Assembly (NCBI RefSeq): GCF_021018805.1
Contig: NC_086247.1
Span: 139,417,602 to 139,481,601, forward strand
Reading direction: 5' to 3'
DNA length: 64,000 nt
Source: Prinia subflava
Lineage: Eukaryota; Chordata; Aves; Passeriformes; Cisticolidae
The notes under the pieces are model-generated. The model saw nothing but the letters and a program-made list of their open reading frames with translations, did no database searches and had not been told where the DNA came from. The position numbers and the translations under genes were made by a program. This document shows, piece after piece, positions 39,400 to 51,272 of this stretch. Numbering within the stretch: the stretch's first letter is position 1; every line of letters begins with the position of its first letter.

Positions 39400-40200
39400 T
39401 CCACATCAATCATAGCTCAATGAAAATCCTGTGGGGCTGTCGGGCTCTCTTACAATATTGTTTACATTACAACATGATGTAAAGCTCCTCCAGCAAAACT
39501 GCACTGCTGGATTATGATCTTCACTAACAGCAAAAGAGCTTAAGTTGCAGCTGCAGGACAGCACAGAGAGATGCAGGCACATACCCCTGAATTTACATCT
39601 ACAAAAGCAGTCATTAATGTTTCATAAAATACACCCATTGATTCATCTCTGCAGGCAAATTCTCTCCCTCCAAACCGATGATTATAAAGCACCTTGGGGC
39701 AACTCCACATCCTAGATGCTCTATAAAGTAACCAGCTTGTACTGTCATAAAAGCCGAAATGGCTTTAATCCATTTCCTCACAATAGCCGTTTTAATTCAC
39801 TCCAAGAGGGCTGGCTGTCAAGAAAATGGTATTTTTCTCAGATTCACACCTGAGGTCAAAACCTTGCCCTCTATGCCAAAGCTAATAAATCACATTTCTT
39901 TTTTCCTGTTCCTTTTGAACAGTGAGGACAGTCTTTTGCAGAAAGACAAAAAAAAGGGTCTTTGCAGGAGCGTGTGCAGCATCGTGGGGGAGGGATGTGG
40001 AAAAAGTCCCAGCAGCATCCCATAATCATGTACTGGGGAGGGCAGGCTTGCAGCTGTGCCTGGCCTTGAAAAGAAAGACTCAGCACCTGTTTACTCTTGA
40101 CTGAAAGGTCTCAAGTTATGGCTGTAATGCTCTAATACACCCCATTAAATATTTGCATATTAAACATACAGAAAATAAAACCTTTTTGAAGCGACGGAGA
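39400..40200. promoter_or_regulatory. Candidate conserved non-coding element cluster
   Basis: Several sub-blocks (about 39450-39545, 39590-39800 and 40100-40200) are rich in ATTA/TAAT cores, for example GTCATTAATGTTTCAT, GGCTTTAATCC, GTTTTAATTC and CCCATTAAATATTTGCATATTAAAC. The last contains the octamer-like ATTTGCATA. This resembles developmental enhancer DNA. Not tested by alignment. Confidence 0.3.
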
Positions 40201-42479
40201 GTGAATAGCATTGCAGCCTCTCCCATTCTCCATGGGTCCCTCTAATTGGTCCCTCTCATCCTGACACTTGATTGCTCTGGAGACAGGGTGGGTTTTAAGG
40301 CAGAAATTCCCCAGGCATTCCAGTGGTGCACAGCAGTAGCTGCTCACAGACAAAGCATTGGCAGTTGCCATCACAGGAACTGGGAGCTGGCAGCCTTTCC
40401 CTCAGCCGAGCAGAGGAGACTAGACTGTGTCTCATGCAGTGTCAACAGGAGCAGTCTCAGCAGGTTATGGCCTCTCTTCAGCCCAGCTTTCCCACCAACA
40501 ATACCCCATGCCCAAATCAAGGGGAAGTTTGAAATCCAGAAATACTTCTTTTACCTGCAGACTGCCTGCATTCCCTAGGCCCCTGTGAAACATCCTCCTA
40601 ACTACCACAGCTCCTGCTGTAACTAAAGCCAGCTAAAAAACCTTCTCTGGGCTGCTCAACAAAAAGCCAAGGTGCCCACAGAGCCTGCTGCCCCCAGCCA
40701 CCCAACAGCTCAGCATGCCACGATGGTTTGGGACCACCCTGCCCACCCACAAATGCCCTGTACTGATGCCAGCAGACGGAATCGGGTCTTGCTGCACTTC
40801 CCAGCTCAGTGTTTGAGCAGCCATGGGGCTGGGGAGCACTGCCAGCACTGGGAGCATTCATACCAAAGCTCCAGAGGCTGGTCCATGCTCTGGCAGTGCT
40901 GTTGGGATGAATGCTCTGCTTCAGGGCACTGCCCTGGGCCTGGGGACAGCAGGAGATGTGACCACAGCAGCCGTTTTGCCGTGTGCATTCGGCAGACTCG
41001 GCTCAAGTCAGACTTGCATGTGGCTTCAGAGGTAGCCAGTGTCTGGTTTGATATTCTGTTGACATGGTTTGTTTTCAGTTGTGGTTTGAAGCACCAGCCT
41101 CACAAGCACTCCCACCCGTACAGAGTGCTTTTCATTTGAGTACAGTGGCAGCAGGAGCCCCCTCAGCTCACAAGCTGGGTTTGGACCAGCAGCAGGAGAA
41201 TATTTAAGAAACAACATCTCTGCCTGGGGTATGAACACTTGTTTCCATCTTTCCAGCTCTCCAGCCTGTGTGTGCCTTGTAGGGTGCAGATGAAGAGATT
41301 ACCAACTCCTGGTGTCCCAGCCATGTGTGGCATCCTTGCCAAAGGTCACAGGACAGCCTGGTTGCACTAGAGCAGCAGACACCAGCCACCTCATGCTTTC
41401 AGAGACAACCCTGCAGCAGTGAGTCCTCATCTTTGCACACCAGAGCTCCGCACAGAGCACTGAGATGACCACCCTGGCACAGCTGGCCTGGGGGGCAGAG
41501 GCAGGTGCAGCAGAAAGCCCCTTTTGGTAGCCTGTCTCTGCAATCAATGCTGCTGTGTGCTCTGCAGCATCAGAGAAAGATGCCTCGTGCTGGGAAAGGA
41601 TGCCTGATGCTGCCCCCTCTCTAGGGGTGTTCCTTCCACTGCCACACACTGGAAGTGCTCTGCTGCTGGCACAAAGAAGCTTTATTCTTATGGCAGAGAC
41701 TTTTATTGTGCCAAAGGAACTTGTTCAATACAACAGCCCCCTTTGTACAGCTGCTTCACCCATGAGCCTTATGCAGTCCCAAGGCAGGGCCTGAATGCTG
41801 CAGAAGGCATTACACGATCTCTGAGCACAGAGATACATTCAGCTCAAACAGTGCTATTTTTGTCTTACTTTTTGGTGACTGCCAGGGGAGACTGAGATGA
41901 AGACAATGGCAGGGAAAGGGTGTATGAGCCCTGCAGACACTTTATGTCTTTTCACTTACAAACATGTAGAGAGGGGAAAAAGCCTCAGTGAGTTCCTGAT
42001 GTGCCTAATTGCCCAGCAGCAGCAGCAGCAAGTGAATTGGCAGTGTCTGCCTCAGCCTGCACCGCCTGGTTCCTCGCCTCACCATATGTCTGCTCAGACA
42101 CTCACCGCTCCCCTGAACAAGCCACATGGCAGCTTGGACACTCCATAAGGGCTGTGCATGCTCTTCTAGAGGAGTAATCAAAAATAATTCCAAATGTTCA
42201 GTGTTTCTGTCCTTGCCAGAGACCGGAACCGGGCTGTTATGGTGCCATTCTGTTCTGTAGTTTATTACAAGCATTACAGATGTTGGGAATGCAACCCTGC
42301 CCTCTTATCAGTCACATTTTTTAACAAATTATTCAATTAAATTACCAACTAGGTTGGCACTTCCTACTGCTCTTTACTGACTGGATAATTTTTCATTCAA
42401 AAAACATCTTTAATCACAAGTTAGCCTGTAAGAAATGCCTCCTCTGTCAGGTGCTACTGCTAAATGACCTTGAGCTAGA
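40201..42479. other. Intergenic; no gene seen
   Basis: GC-moderate DNA with short overlapping open frames and no recognisable product. A run of five CAG units lies at 42014-42028. Confidence 0.5.
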
Positions 42480-42560
42480 ATGGTCACAGGCCCTCAGAGG
42501 TCTGGAAGGTTCAGCTAGTCCCTGCTCAAATGCAGGGTGGGTTTCTGGAGCAACATAGCC
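42480..42560 (-). mobile_element. Possible short CR1 fragment
   Basis: GGTCTGGAAGGTTCAGCTAG followed by TCCCTGCTCAAATGCAGGGTGG resembles the antisense of the CR1 3' region, where AGTCCAACCCCCTGCTCAAG-type sequence is usual. The fragment is short and diverged, so confidence is low. Confidence 0.4.
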
Positions 42561-44984
42561 TTGCCTTCCAGCTGGCTCCTGCCTCCATTGCACCAGCAGA
42601 AGACAACACACTGTTGGATTTTACAGCAATTGTCCCTTCCACCAAACCAACATTTTTCAGAATTACATTCAACCCTACTGTGAGCACCCATCTCATTGCA
42701 CCTCTTTACTGGGATATGCACAAGCAACACAGCAGTCTCGGCTTCTTGGTTCTTGTTTCTGAGGGAAGGAGAATGTCTGCCAAATCTTTGTCACTAGCAT
42801 ACCACATCAGCTCATCAACATTAGATGCTTCTGTGTGATGGAGAGTTTTTGGCCTGACACAGTCCTAGCAGTGACAGGAGTTAATAAAAGTCTTGCTGTG
42901 AGTATTGCATGCAGCTCCCTATCAGCATTTAGCTTCCAGCAGCAAAAAGCAGACAAGTACATTTCTCTAAATCTGCTGCCCTGTTACAGGCTCAATCAAG
43001 CAAAAATCTCGATTCCCTTCTTGTAGCAATGGAACAAAAAACTTTACCAGCAAATAAGACCACAGATACAGACCCAGAAATTCATTACCCACTGAAGGCT
43101 CTACATTTTTCCTTCTCAGCCAGTTTTATACCCCATGGCAGTCAGATATGTGAGCTCCTTTTTTGAATTACCTAGAGTGGGTGAACACTGTGTAGAGGCA
43201 AGGGGAGAGCTCTACAGCTCTAGAGGCCCTGGGAAGAGCTTGGATCTGGCCATGAAGTCACCCAGCCTGGGGCATGCCCGAGGGGACGGGGTGTGCGGAG
43301 CAGTGTCAGGCTCCCGGGCCGTGCTCCTCTCCTCCGGCAGCTGCGTGTGGAAACACAGATGGAAATGTTTTCCAAGCAGGCACTTTGCAAGCCCTCACCC
43401 GGGGGGCAGGCAGCACAAATCCTCGAACAAACAGCTACCAGCTGAGGAAAAGTGAGCAGCGTGGCTGTTGTCATAGCTCTGGGCCCACCGCTACCGCTGT
43501 GCCTGGCACCTCGGCCTCCTTCCACCTCTAATCCCTCGCCGCTATCTGCCTCAGTGCAAGGCTAGCCTTGGCTGGGCTGCATTTCTTTAATCTTTTCAGG
43601 CTGCCAAAACCCAAGCTGTCAAATACAAGTCAACAGACCGAAAACACAGATGTCCCTTCTTGACTGAGTTTCCCATGCAGACTGGACGTGCTCAGAACAG
43701 CTTTTAAGGTCAAAGCACTGGTGCCTCTCCCCAGGCCTGGTTCCTGGCCCAGGCACTCATCGCCCGTGGCGTCCCCGCGCCGTCCGTGTGAGCATCGCTT
43801 TTCACCCACCCTGGTTTGACAAAGCCCTGCCTTACAACACACATGGCTACAATTTACTGGGGACAAAAGCAAGGGCTCCATGACACATACACTGTGTGTG
43901 ATACAGTGCACTGGGGATCAAAGATTTCTCAGTTACAGTGCTTGGGAGGGGCCTGAGGCAGGGGGGTTCAAACTGTGCAGGAAGTTTGTCTACACGCCCT
44001 TCTTACTCACCTGGAAACAGAGATGCTCTGCTTGCTCACAGGCCTGAAGATTCTTGACCTGCACATAGATGTGGCATATATGTGTTATTTGAGTGTTGCC
44101 CCTGAAGAACACAGCATTGGAGGCCTCTAGGGTTTGCTAAGAGCCTCTGTTTGGTACCCAAGACTGGGTAGCACCTCCTGGAAGCACCTCCTTCATCAGT
44201 AGGCCTTGGATCTTCTCCAGAAGGCAATTATACCTGGGCTGAGATCATCACTCAGCTTCCATGCCACTGAAACCTCAGCTTCTCTCCTGACACTGCCAAT
44301 AAAACCACATACTCAATGTGCAGATCTGTCATTGTACCAGTGTGAGAGAATTCTGCTAATTTTTTCCTGATGAAAGTAGAAATTTGCCCTCCACCTTCCC
44401 TGCTGGCTTACCTATTCCACGCACTTGCCACAGATTCTGTTCAGTAAAGCCTTTGAAAGCAGGGACTGTCAAAACTGAGATAGGCTTGTCCGTGGGCCAC
44501 CACAGTGGGTCCTGGACAGAGTGATCTGATGAATCCTTAACACAGGACATACTGCAAAAATAAAACCAGAACCTAATTGTTGGAATCAAACAATTCTTGC
44601 TGAGGCCACCCAAGTTGGTGACTTCTGGGGTTTTTGAGCTGTAAGCGAAAGGCAGTTTTTGTGTGTCAAACTGCCAGAGCGAAATCTGATTTCTGAGACA
44701 CTCACCCACAAAATTATCCCTGAGAAGCCACAGCTCACTTTCAACAGTGTCAGGGATACTCATACCTGCATAAATATTAAAGTAAGATCTTTCCTAAAGA
44801 AATGATCAATAAAGTGAAGCAAAAATAAAGTGAATACAATCATTCCCTGCAATACTGTATTAAGGTATTTTGTTCTCTGTTACTCTAGTCCCAGTTACTT
44901 TGAGATGAGGTAGTAATTCTGAATTAAGTATTTGGGATGCATTTCCAGGCAGGTGCATTGTTTTTCAATTTTTTTTTCTTTTGT
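42561..44984. other. Intergenic with a CpG-richer patch at about 43215-43795
   Basis: No gene is supported. Unlike its surroundings, 43215-43565 and 43750-43795 carry many CpG dinucleotides (for example CCCGAGGGGACGGGGTGTGCGG, CACCGCTACCGCTG, GCGTCCCCGCGCCGTCCG). This could be a small CpG island, an enhancer or a former exon/promoter. No coding frame in it looks real. Confidence 0.5.
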
Positions 44985-45092
44985 CTGAAGCATAAAGAAT
45001 GGGCCACTGCCAGAGGCAGGGTACCAGGCTTGACAGACCAGTGGTCTGATCAAGTCTGGCATATCCTTTGTTCTTCTGTTCCAATTTAATGC
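44985..45092 (+). mobile_element. Ancient L3/CR1-clade LINE 3' remnant
   Basis: Reading GGGCCACTGCCAGAGGCAGG, then ACCAGGCTTGACAGACCAGTGG, then TCTGATCAAGTCTGGCATATCC, TTTGTTCTTCTG. This order matches the 3' end of ancient amniote L3/CR1-like elements (GGGCCACTGCCAGAGGCAGG ... ATGGACCATTGGTCTGA ... TATGGCA.TTCTTATGTTC, from general knowledge). Non-coding and heavily truncated. Confidence 0.7.
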
Positions 45093-45436
45093 CTGCTGGG
45101 AGTGAATTCCAGTCATGTGGGGATGTTTTTGCCAATGAATATTTACCAACATCCTGACTACCAGGGGAGTACAGTTAAAAAACTAACTGCCAGGGAAGTG
45201 AACACATACTAGGATAAACACAGATAAGTCATGAGCTTTTTTCTGTAACACTGAAGGGAACAACATTTGGTTCAATTCCCATATACATTTAAGACTAAAC
45301 ACAAAGGCACATGCTCCATGTGTCATTGTTACTAGACCTGGATTTTTGGCCATTTATAAGCATGTGGATCATGTTTAAAGAATATATTATTTTAACAACC
45401 CACTGCATTCTTACAGTACAGGAGACAATAGACAAG

Positions 45437-45520
45437 TAGTAATCTGATTTCATTAACTGCAGAGAAAGTAACTTGTTAAAGACACAGGGTTTGTGCAGAT
45501 CACCCCAAAAATCCTAATCC
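45437..45520 (+). mobile_element. Possible MIR-like SINE remnant
   Basis: ACTGCAGAGAAAGTAACTTGTTAAAGACACAGG resembles the MIR core-to-tail segment (ACAGAGAGGTTAAGTAACTTGCCCAAGGTCACACAG). It is short and diverged. Confidence 0.4.
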
Positions 45521-47439
45521 CTGGCTTGTACCAGGAGCTCCTCCATCATGTTGAGTCTGTGGATATGTCTGTACCTCTCATCTTTATCAACTGCTGTCCC
45601 AGTTATGCTTTGAGGATCAGTTGGCACTTCTCTGTGAAAATTGGTTGATGATGCAATGTTTGTTCTACCTCTCTTCTAATTGCTAAGCTCCATTAAAACA
45701 CGCAAAAAATCAGTGATACTCTTCCCTGGTGTCACATGGAAGAGCAGGCAATTGCAGCAGCTCTGAGAATGGCATGCCAGTAGTTGAAGAAGATGAGGTC
45801 TGTTCTGTGACCATATGAAGTGGTGGAGGATGTTGTCACTGGGTGATCTCTGCTCCAACAAGTTGATGCGTTTCAACCACCACACTGCATTTTTTCATCT
45901 CTTGAAAAAGCATCAAATGTGAACTCTTCCTGGCCCCAAACACCTCAAGTCAAGCCTGTGAGAGCAGAGGGCATCTAAGGTCTTCTTCCCTGCATGAAGT
46001 TCACAAGAAACACACCTGCAGAGGAGCTTTGTAGCAGAGCTCTGCTAACACAGTGGCTGGAGAGAACTCCAGAAGTACAGACCTGCCCTGGCTTGTGGGG
46101 TGTTCAACAAAGTAGTGCTGGCAGCCTCAGTGTTCAGCCTGTCCACCTGCTTAAAATTACAAGATTTTACAATAGTCCACAACAAGGATGGGAAACGTTT
46201 GAATTTTAAGTCTGTTACATGGCATTTGCTCATCTTTTCTGGCATTTCTCTCTGAGAGGAAGGATTAGAAAGTTGCTGGGGAGTTTTGTATATATTTTAG
46301 TTTGTTTTATCCTAAAAACATCCTGTAAACCCTTGTTGCAGAGCCTATGGCTTCAAGAAAAATGAAATCAAAGCCTCCCCATGAAAGCTCTGGTGCTGGC
46401 AGCACAAATGCTCTCTTCTGCTCTGTGATGTTGACCTGGTGTCCTGCACACAAATCCCCAGTCTCCAGAGGGGAGAGGGTTTCACCTTCCCACTTTCATG
46501 TGCAAAATGATGACAGGGTCAGGATTTTCTCAGATGGAAGCTGTTTTGGGCACAGAGGGATCTAGTGTTGCCAGTTTCACCTTGACTCACAGCACTTTGG
46601 AGCTCTAATAAAACCCAGGCTCTTGGAAGAGTGTGCCAGTTCCCATGGCACTGACCTTCCCCCTGCCCATGCAAGGCCTCACCACAGGTATGGAAAGAGG
46701 AGCAGCTCTGAGGACTTTCTTCTTCTTCCTTGTGCCTTATTTGGGCCTCACATGCTCAGCTAGTGAATATCTGCATCTCATCAGGGAGAGCAAATGGGCA
46801 GCACAAGGGAATTGTTAGTGAGCAGCCTGACTTGGGAATGCACATTTGTACCTACTCTGGTCCTTGATAATTTGGGGTGATGAGGATCTGACTGCACTGG
46901 AAAGAGTGAGACAGAACACCAATATTTATACAGGTGACCATATAACCACAAGAAAAGTAGGACAGACAATTTTGCATTAACCTGTAATGTTAAATACTTA
47001 ATCAACAACTTAAATATTCTTCAAATTCCCAGCTTGACTGACAGCATCTGAATAGCTTTCTGCAAATTAAGTGGGCTTAAATTTAAGCACATTAGGGCTC
47101 TCTAGTTAGTATTGACAGTCATAACCAGGGCTTCAGCTATGCATATTTATGCTACAACACAGATAGGGTGTTCAGTCTAGATTTGGAGGATTTAGGAATT
47201 TTTAGAGTTCCAAAAATAAATGTAACGGAATGAAGTATCAGAAATATGACATCTGCTCTAGTGCATGATTTGCAAGAGACTGTAGGTCTGCTCCTTTGAG
47301 AGTATTATCATTGCCAGAAAATACTAAGTCCTAAAAAAAGTGTCAGCTATAATTTGCAAATACTAAGCCACATTCCTCAGTCATTCCTTTCCAGGGCAGC
47401 CTGTCTACTCTGTATCCGTTCAGGATGCTTCTCTCTTTT
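45521..47439. other. Intergenic; no gene seen
   Basis: No supported gene or RNA. Open frames such as 45994-46209 lack any recognisable domain. Confidence 0.5.
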
Positions 47440-47610
47440 TAGTGCCAGAGAGTCTCAGAGTATTAAATGTACATATCTTCATCATCCTTGCAGGGCAGCA
47501 AAGTGCTGTCACCAGCCTTTAAAAGATGGGGAACATGAGCCTTTGGCTTGCCCACAGTCTCTGAGGTAAAGCAAGGAACAGAAAGACTGTTTTCAAAATC
47601 CTGGTTTCCC
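47440..47610 (+). mobile_element. MIR-like SINE remnant
   Basis: In order: TAAAAGATGGGGAACATGAGCC, TTGGCTTGCCCACAGTCTCTGAGG, then GGAACAGAAAGACTG and AAATCCTGGTTTCC. The order matches MIR (TTTTACAGATGAGGAAACTGAGG ... CTTGCCCAAGGTCAC ... AGCCGGGATTCGAACC) with strong decay. Such elements predate the bird-mammal split. Confidence 0.5.
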
Positions 47611-50529
47611 TTTTATCCTTCCTACTGGGTGGCTGGGCTGTTTAGGCAGCAGCTTTTAATGTATAGGTCTGCTGGTGAGAAGTGCAGATGAAAGCAGTGG
47701 TTCCCCTTCAGCCACAGCAGTCTGGCTTCATGCTACAGGCTAAAAAAACAAAGTCTATGGTCTTGTCAGAACAGGCAACCTCTCTATTTTTACACAGTGC
47801 TCAGCAAATAATAGGCAATTTGCAAACAATTAATATTTTATACCTGTTTTTACAAATTTTTCCTGCCATTTCCTCAGGTGCCCTGAGTGTAACTGCTATT
47901 TTACCATTTCCAAAGTGATGAGACCAGAAGTCCTGTTTACATGGATACAGCTTTTTGGCACATCTTCCACACCTTTAAGAGCAAGTCTCATAACTAACAG
48001 CAGAAAGAACTGCACAAAGGTTTTATAGAGCTTGTGAAGGCTGGTTTTAGTACCTCTTACTCAGCTCCAACTTGCCAGGAGATATAGTTCTGACTTAAAC
48101 ACTTACATGATTAAATGCTGCCTCCACAGTGGTTTTGAAAGTCTATGTTTTTAGCATGGATTAAACAGAACCTGAATTATAAGCAGTTGCTTAGTCTTTC
48201 TGTCTTCCCTCCACCCCAAAATTGCATAAATATTTGATATTTACTATATCTCAAAGCCTACACCTTGCCATATGGGACATATAGACTGAGGGATTCTGAA
48301 AAGAGATGTATGAATAATGACTTTTTTTTTTAAATCTGACAGCCAAAACTGTTACAAAAGAGTGAATTCACAAATACCTTCCTCAGATCAGAGATAAAGG
48401 TGGGGGTTTTGGGTTCTTTTCTGAATTACCTGCCCTTACCATTATGGTTAACATAATTCAAGGTTAAATAAAAATAAGAAATGTTGACTTTTTAAAATAC
48501 ATAAATGAATAATCTGGAAGTTTCAAAGTTTCCTTCCTGTCTTGGGGCAGCCTGTAAGGGTCCAGCCCAGGTGGCTCACAGTTCACACTTACTAACAGGT
48601 TTGATTTTCCTGCAAATTTCTGGACCATCCAACTAGGCAAAGGCAGCTGCTACAGCCTGGGCTGAACAGCATTACTCAGATAAAGGCTCTACTTACTGAA
48701 CCACCTGTATGGCAGTAGCTGTTCTCTCCTGCAGCAGTTCCTTGGAAGTCTAGCAGGGCAAGTTGCCTTTTAGGCCAAAATTAGGTGCTAAAAAAAGCAA
48801 CACATTTTATCATATTATTATATGGAAACAATTCTAAAGCAATCCTTAAAACATAATGTCATGTCATCAATCTCTGTATTCAGTGTGTCACTGAGAAAAT
48901 TGAAGACTTAAAGTACAGACCTATTAGACACTTTGAATAAATACGATTTTGTGTTTTCACGAGTGCCCAGTAACACACTCTGCCAGCATCTCTGAAAAGG
49001 CAAATAGTGTCTTTTTTTGTCTTTTTTTTCCCATATATATATTTAAAAGTAAAAGAAGAGGGTACTTTGTGCTTGATGCAAAAATACCAAACTGAAGATA
49101 TCTCTGTGGGGGGAAAAAAAGCCAGCAGGCTTCAGGGGTGGCCTGCTTGGGTGGCAGACTTGGCTTGAATGAGGGGCAGAGGCAGAGCATGTCCCTTATC
49201 CAGTCATGCTTGCTCAGAGCAAAGAGATCTGCCTTGGAGGGGACAGCTTTGGTAGAGAAAAAGAACATTCACTAATGTGGCTGTTAGTGGCCATTAGGAG
49301 GAAACCAGGTGTGGACTGTGTGAATATTTTAAGTCTAATTTAATTTGGTGCTGGGATTAGGTGTATGCTACTCATGAGCAAGCAATGCCAATGGTTCCTC
49401 AGGTCTTGCAGCAGATGGGAGCCTATGTAGTGAGGTCAGGGAGCGCTGTGCACGCTGCAGGGTGAAGCTGGAGCTCTCTGTGGCTGGCACTGCCAAAACC
49501 CAGCGCAGAGAGAGGAGATTTACGCTTTCTGACCAGCCAGTGGTGATTAACAGGCAGAGCATGTGCGTCCCCTCGCCTTTGTAATCGCACCCCTGAGAAA
49601 CCGCACAGCCTTTTGTGCTGAGGAACATTTGCATGAGGTGAGCACGAGTGGTTTGCTCTTGCTTTATGGCTCTCCCTGGTTCAGGAGGGGTTTGGTATCT
49701 TCCTCTGGACACAAAGAGCCATTCCCAGCCAGAAGGCTGTGGCCAGGAGCTGTGCAGCACCAGCGGTGCTGGTGAGCGGATGTCAGGCTCCGTGTGTTCT
49801 GCACACAGTTTGCTTCACTGTCTAGATATTGAATTTTATTGGACACTCGGCCCTAAAAAAGTTTCCACAGCAGTAAAACATTGTCAGATATAGGAACAGG
49901 GCATTTAACCCATCAGATCTGGACCAGCTGCAACTTTTCAGTGGGGGACGGAGCTGGTCCCAACAAAACCCCTGAAAATCTGGATAAAAAGTGCTATAGG
50001 GAATGACTGAAGTCAGGGGAAACTCTCAGCTCAGTCAGTGATTCTTATTTCCCATCTCCCTTTGTTGGGGCATGGAAAAAAATTCATAGTGCAGTCTGAT
50101 GGCAAAGAAACTGATAAAAATTATATCATTTTGTCTCCTGCTTACTGTACTAATATTACATTATTGCAAAAATAAATCCTTCAGATGGAGCAGACACATT
50201 CCCTAGACATTCAGTCATGGCAGCCCTACACTTCTGTCTGTCTGAAACACGACAGGCACCCAGAAAGGCTGTCTGCTAGTGGCAGGAAGTTTGTCCTGGC
50301 TGTCCCAGCACTGCCAGGTGCTGTGACTGTACCCACTGCTGACTCACTGGTCTGTGCATGGCTGCTGCTATGTTGCTGTGCAGAGAAGACCTCAAGGGTT
50401 GTCTGGGGTTTGGATGCACATTGTCCCACTAGCTGCTTCCTTCCTCTATTCCCTGCAGTTTGCAGCAGTACTGAAATGGGGGGAGAGGAATAATTTATAT
50501 GCTGGAGGGCAGAGCTGCTGCGCTTCAGG
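47611..50529. other. Intergenic; no gene seen
   Basis: AT-rich to mixed DNA with a T-run and TATATATATA near 49010-49045. No supported gene, RNA or clear repeat family. Confidence 0.5.
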
Positions 50530-51272
50530 GCTTAACTGAACAACCTGGAGAATAAACTGGGAAGAATCCCATGAAACTCAAGAAAGACAAACACAGGGCC
50601 CTGTACCTAGGATGAAACAACGCCATGCAGCAGGACGAGGTGGGGGTGAAGCAAACACCCATGGTGGTTTGGTGGAAAAGGGTCTGGGAATCCTTGTGGA
50701 CCAAATGTGGGATGTGAGGCAGCAGTGTGCCCTTGCAGCAGAGGCAGCCAGCTCCACGCTGAGCTGTGGGAGCATGAAGCAGAGGCTGCAGGCTGAGAGA
50801 TATGAGAGTGTATCTGGAGCACTCTGTCCACTTTTGGACCCTAGAGCACATCAACAAACAGGATGGGGTCCAGAGGAGGCCACAGAGAGGGTGAAAGGGT
50901 TGGAGCAGCTGATGTATGGGGAGAGGTTGAGAACTGGGTTTGTTCAGCACGGAGAAGGGAAAGCTTCAGGAAGGGCAGAACAAAAGGGCAGATGGAGTCA
51001 GACTCCTCAGTGGTACACAGTGATGGGCAGTAGACACCAGCTGGAACATGGCAAATTCAAATTAGGCAGTGGGAAAACCTGACTCATCAGCAGGGCAGAG
51101 GAAGGTCCTGACCCTGCAACAACTTTCCCAGGGAGGTTATAGAGTCTCCATCCCTGCAGTTGTTCAAAACCCTGAGCAATGTGCTGTGGTTGACCCCCCT
51201 CTGAGCTGCAGGGTGACAAGATGAACTTCAGACATCCCTTCCAGCCTAACTTAGCCCATGGTTCTAAAGCAC
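50530..51272 (+). mobile_element. CR1 LINE fragment (about 740 bp), sense orientation
   Basis: The order matches the last third of CR1 ORF2 and its short 3' tail. GAGAATAAACTGG and ACACAGGGCCCTGTACCTAGG open it. A decayed Leu-Gly-Ile-Leu-Val-Asp stretch follows (AAGGGTCTGGGAATCCTTGTGGACC), then CAGCAGTGTGCCCTTGCAGC, GTTGGAGCAGCTGATGTATGG and GGAGAGGTTGAGAACTGGG. The 3' end is CTTCCAGCCTAACTTAGCCCATGGTTCTA, a diverged form of the usual CCTTCCAACC...CATTCTATGATTC terminus. Stops and frameshifts make it inactive, and it looks older than a recent insertion. Confidence 0.9.

Noticed and set aside
42014..42028. Five CAG units as a possible coding glutamine repeat
   Set aside because: The tract is very short and the surrounding frame has no supported gene.
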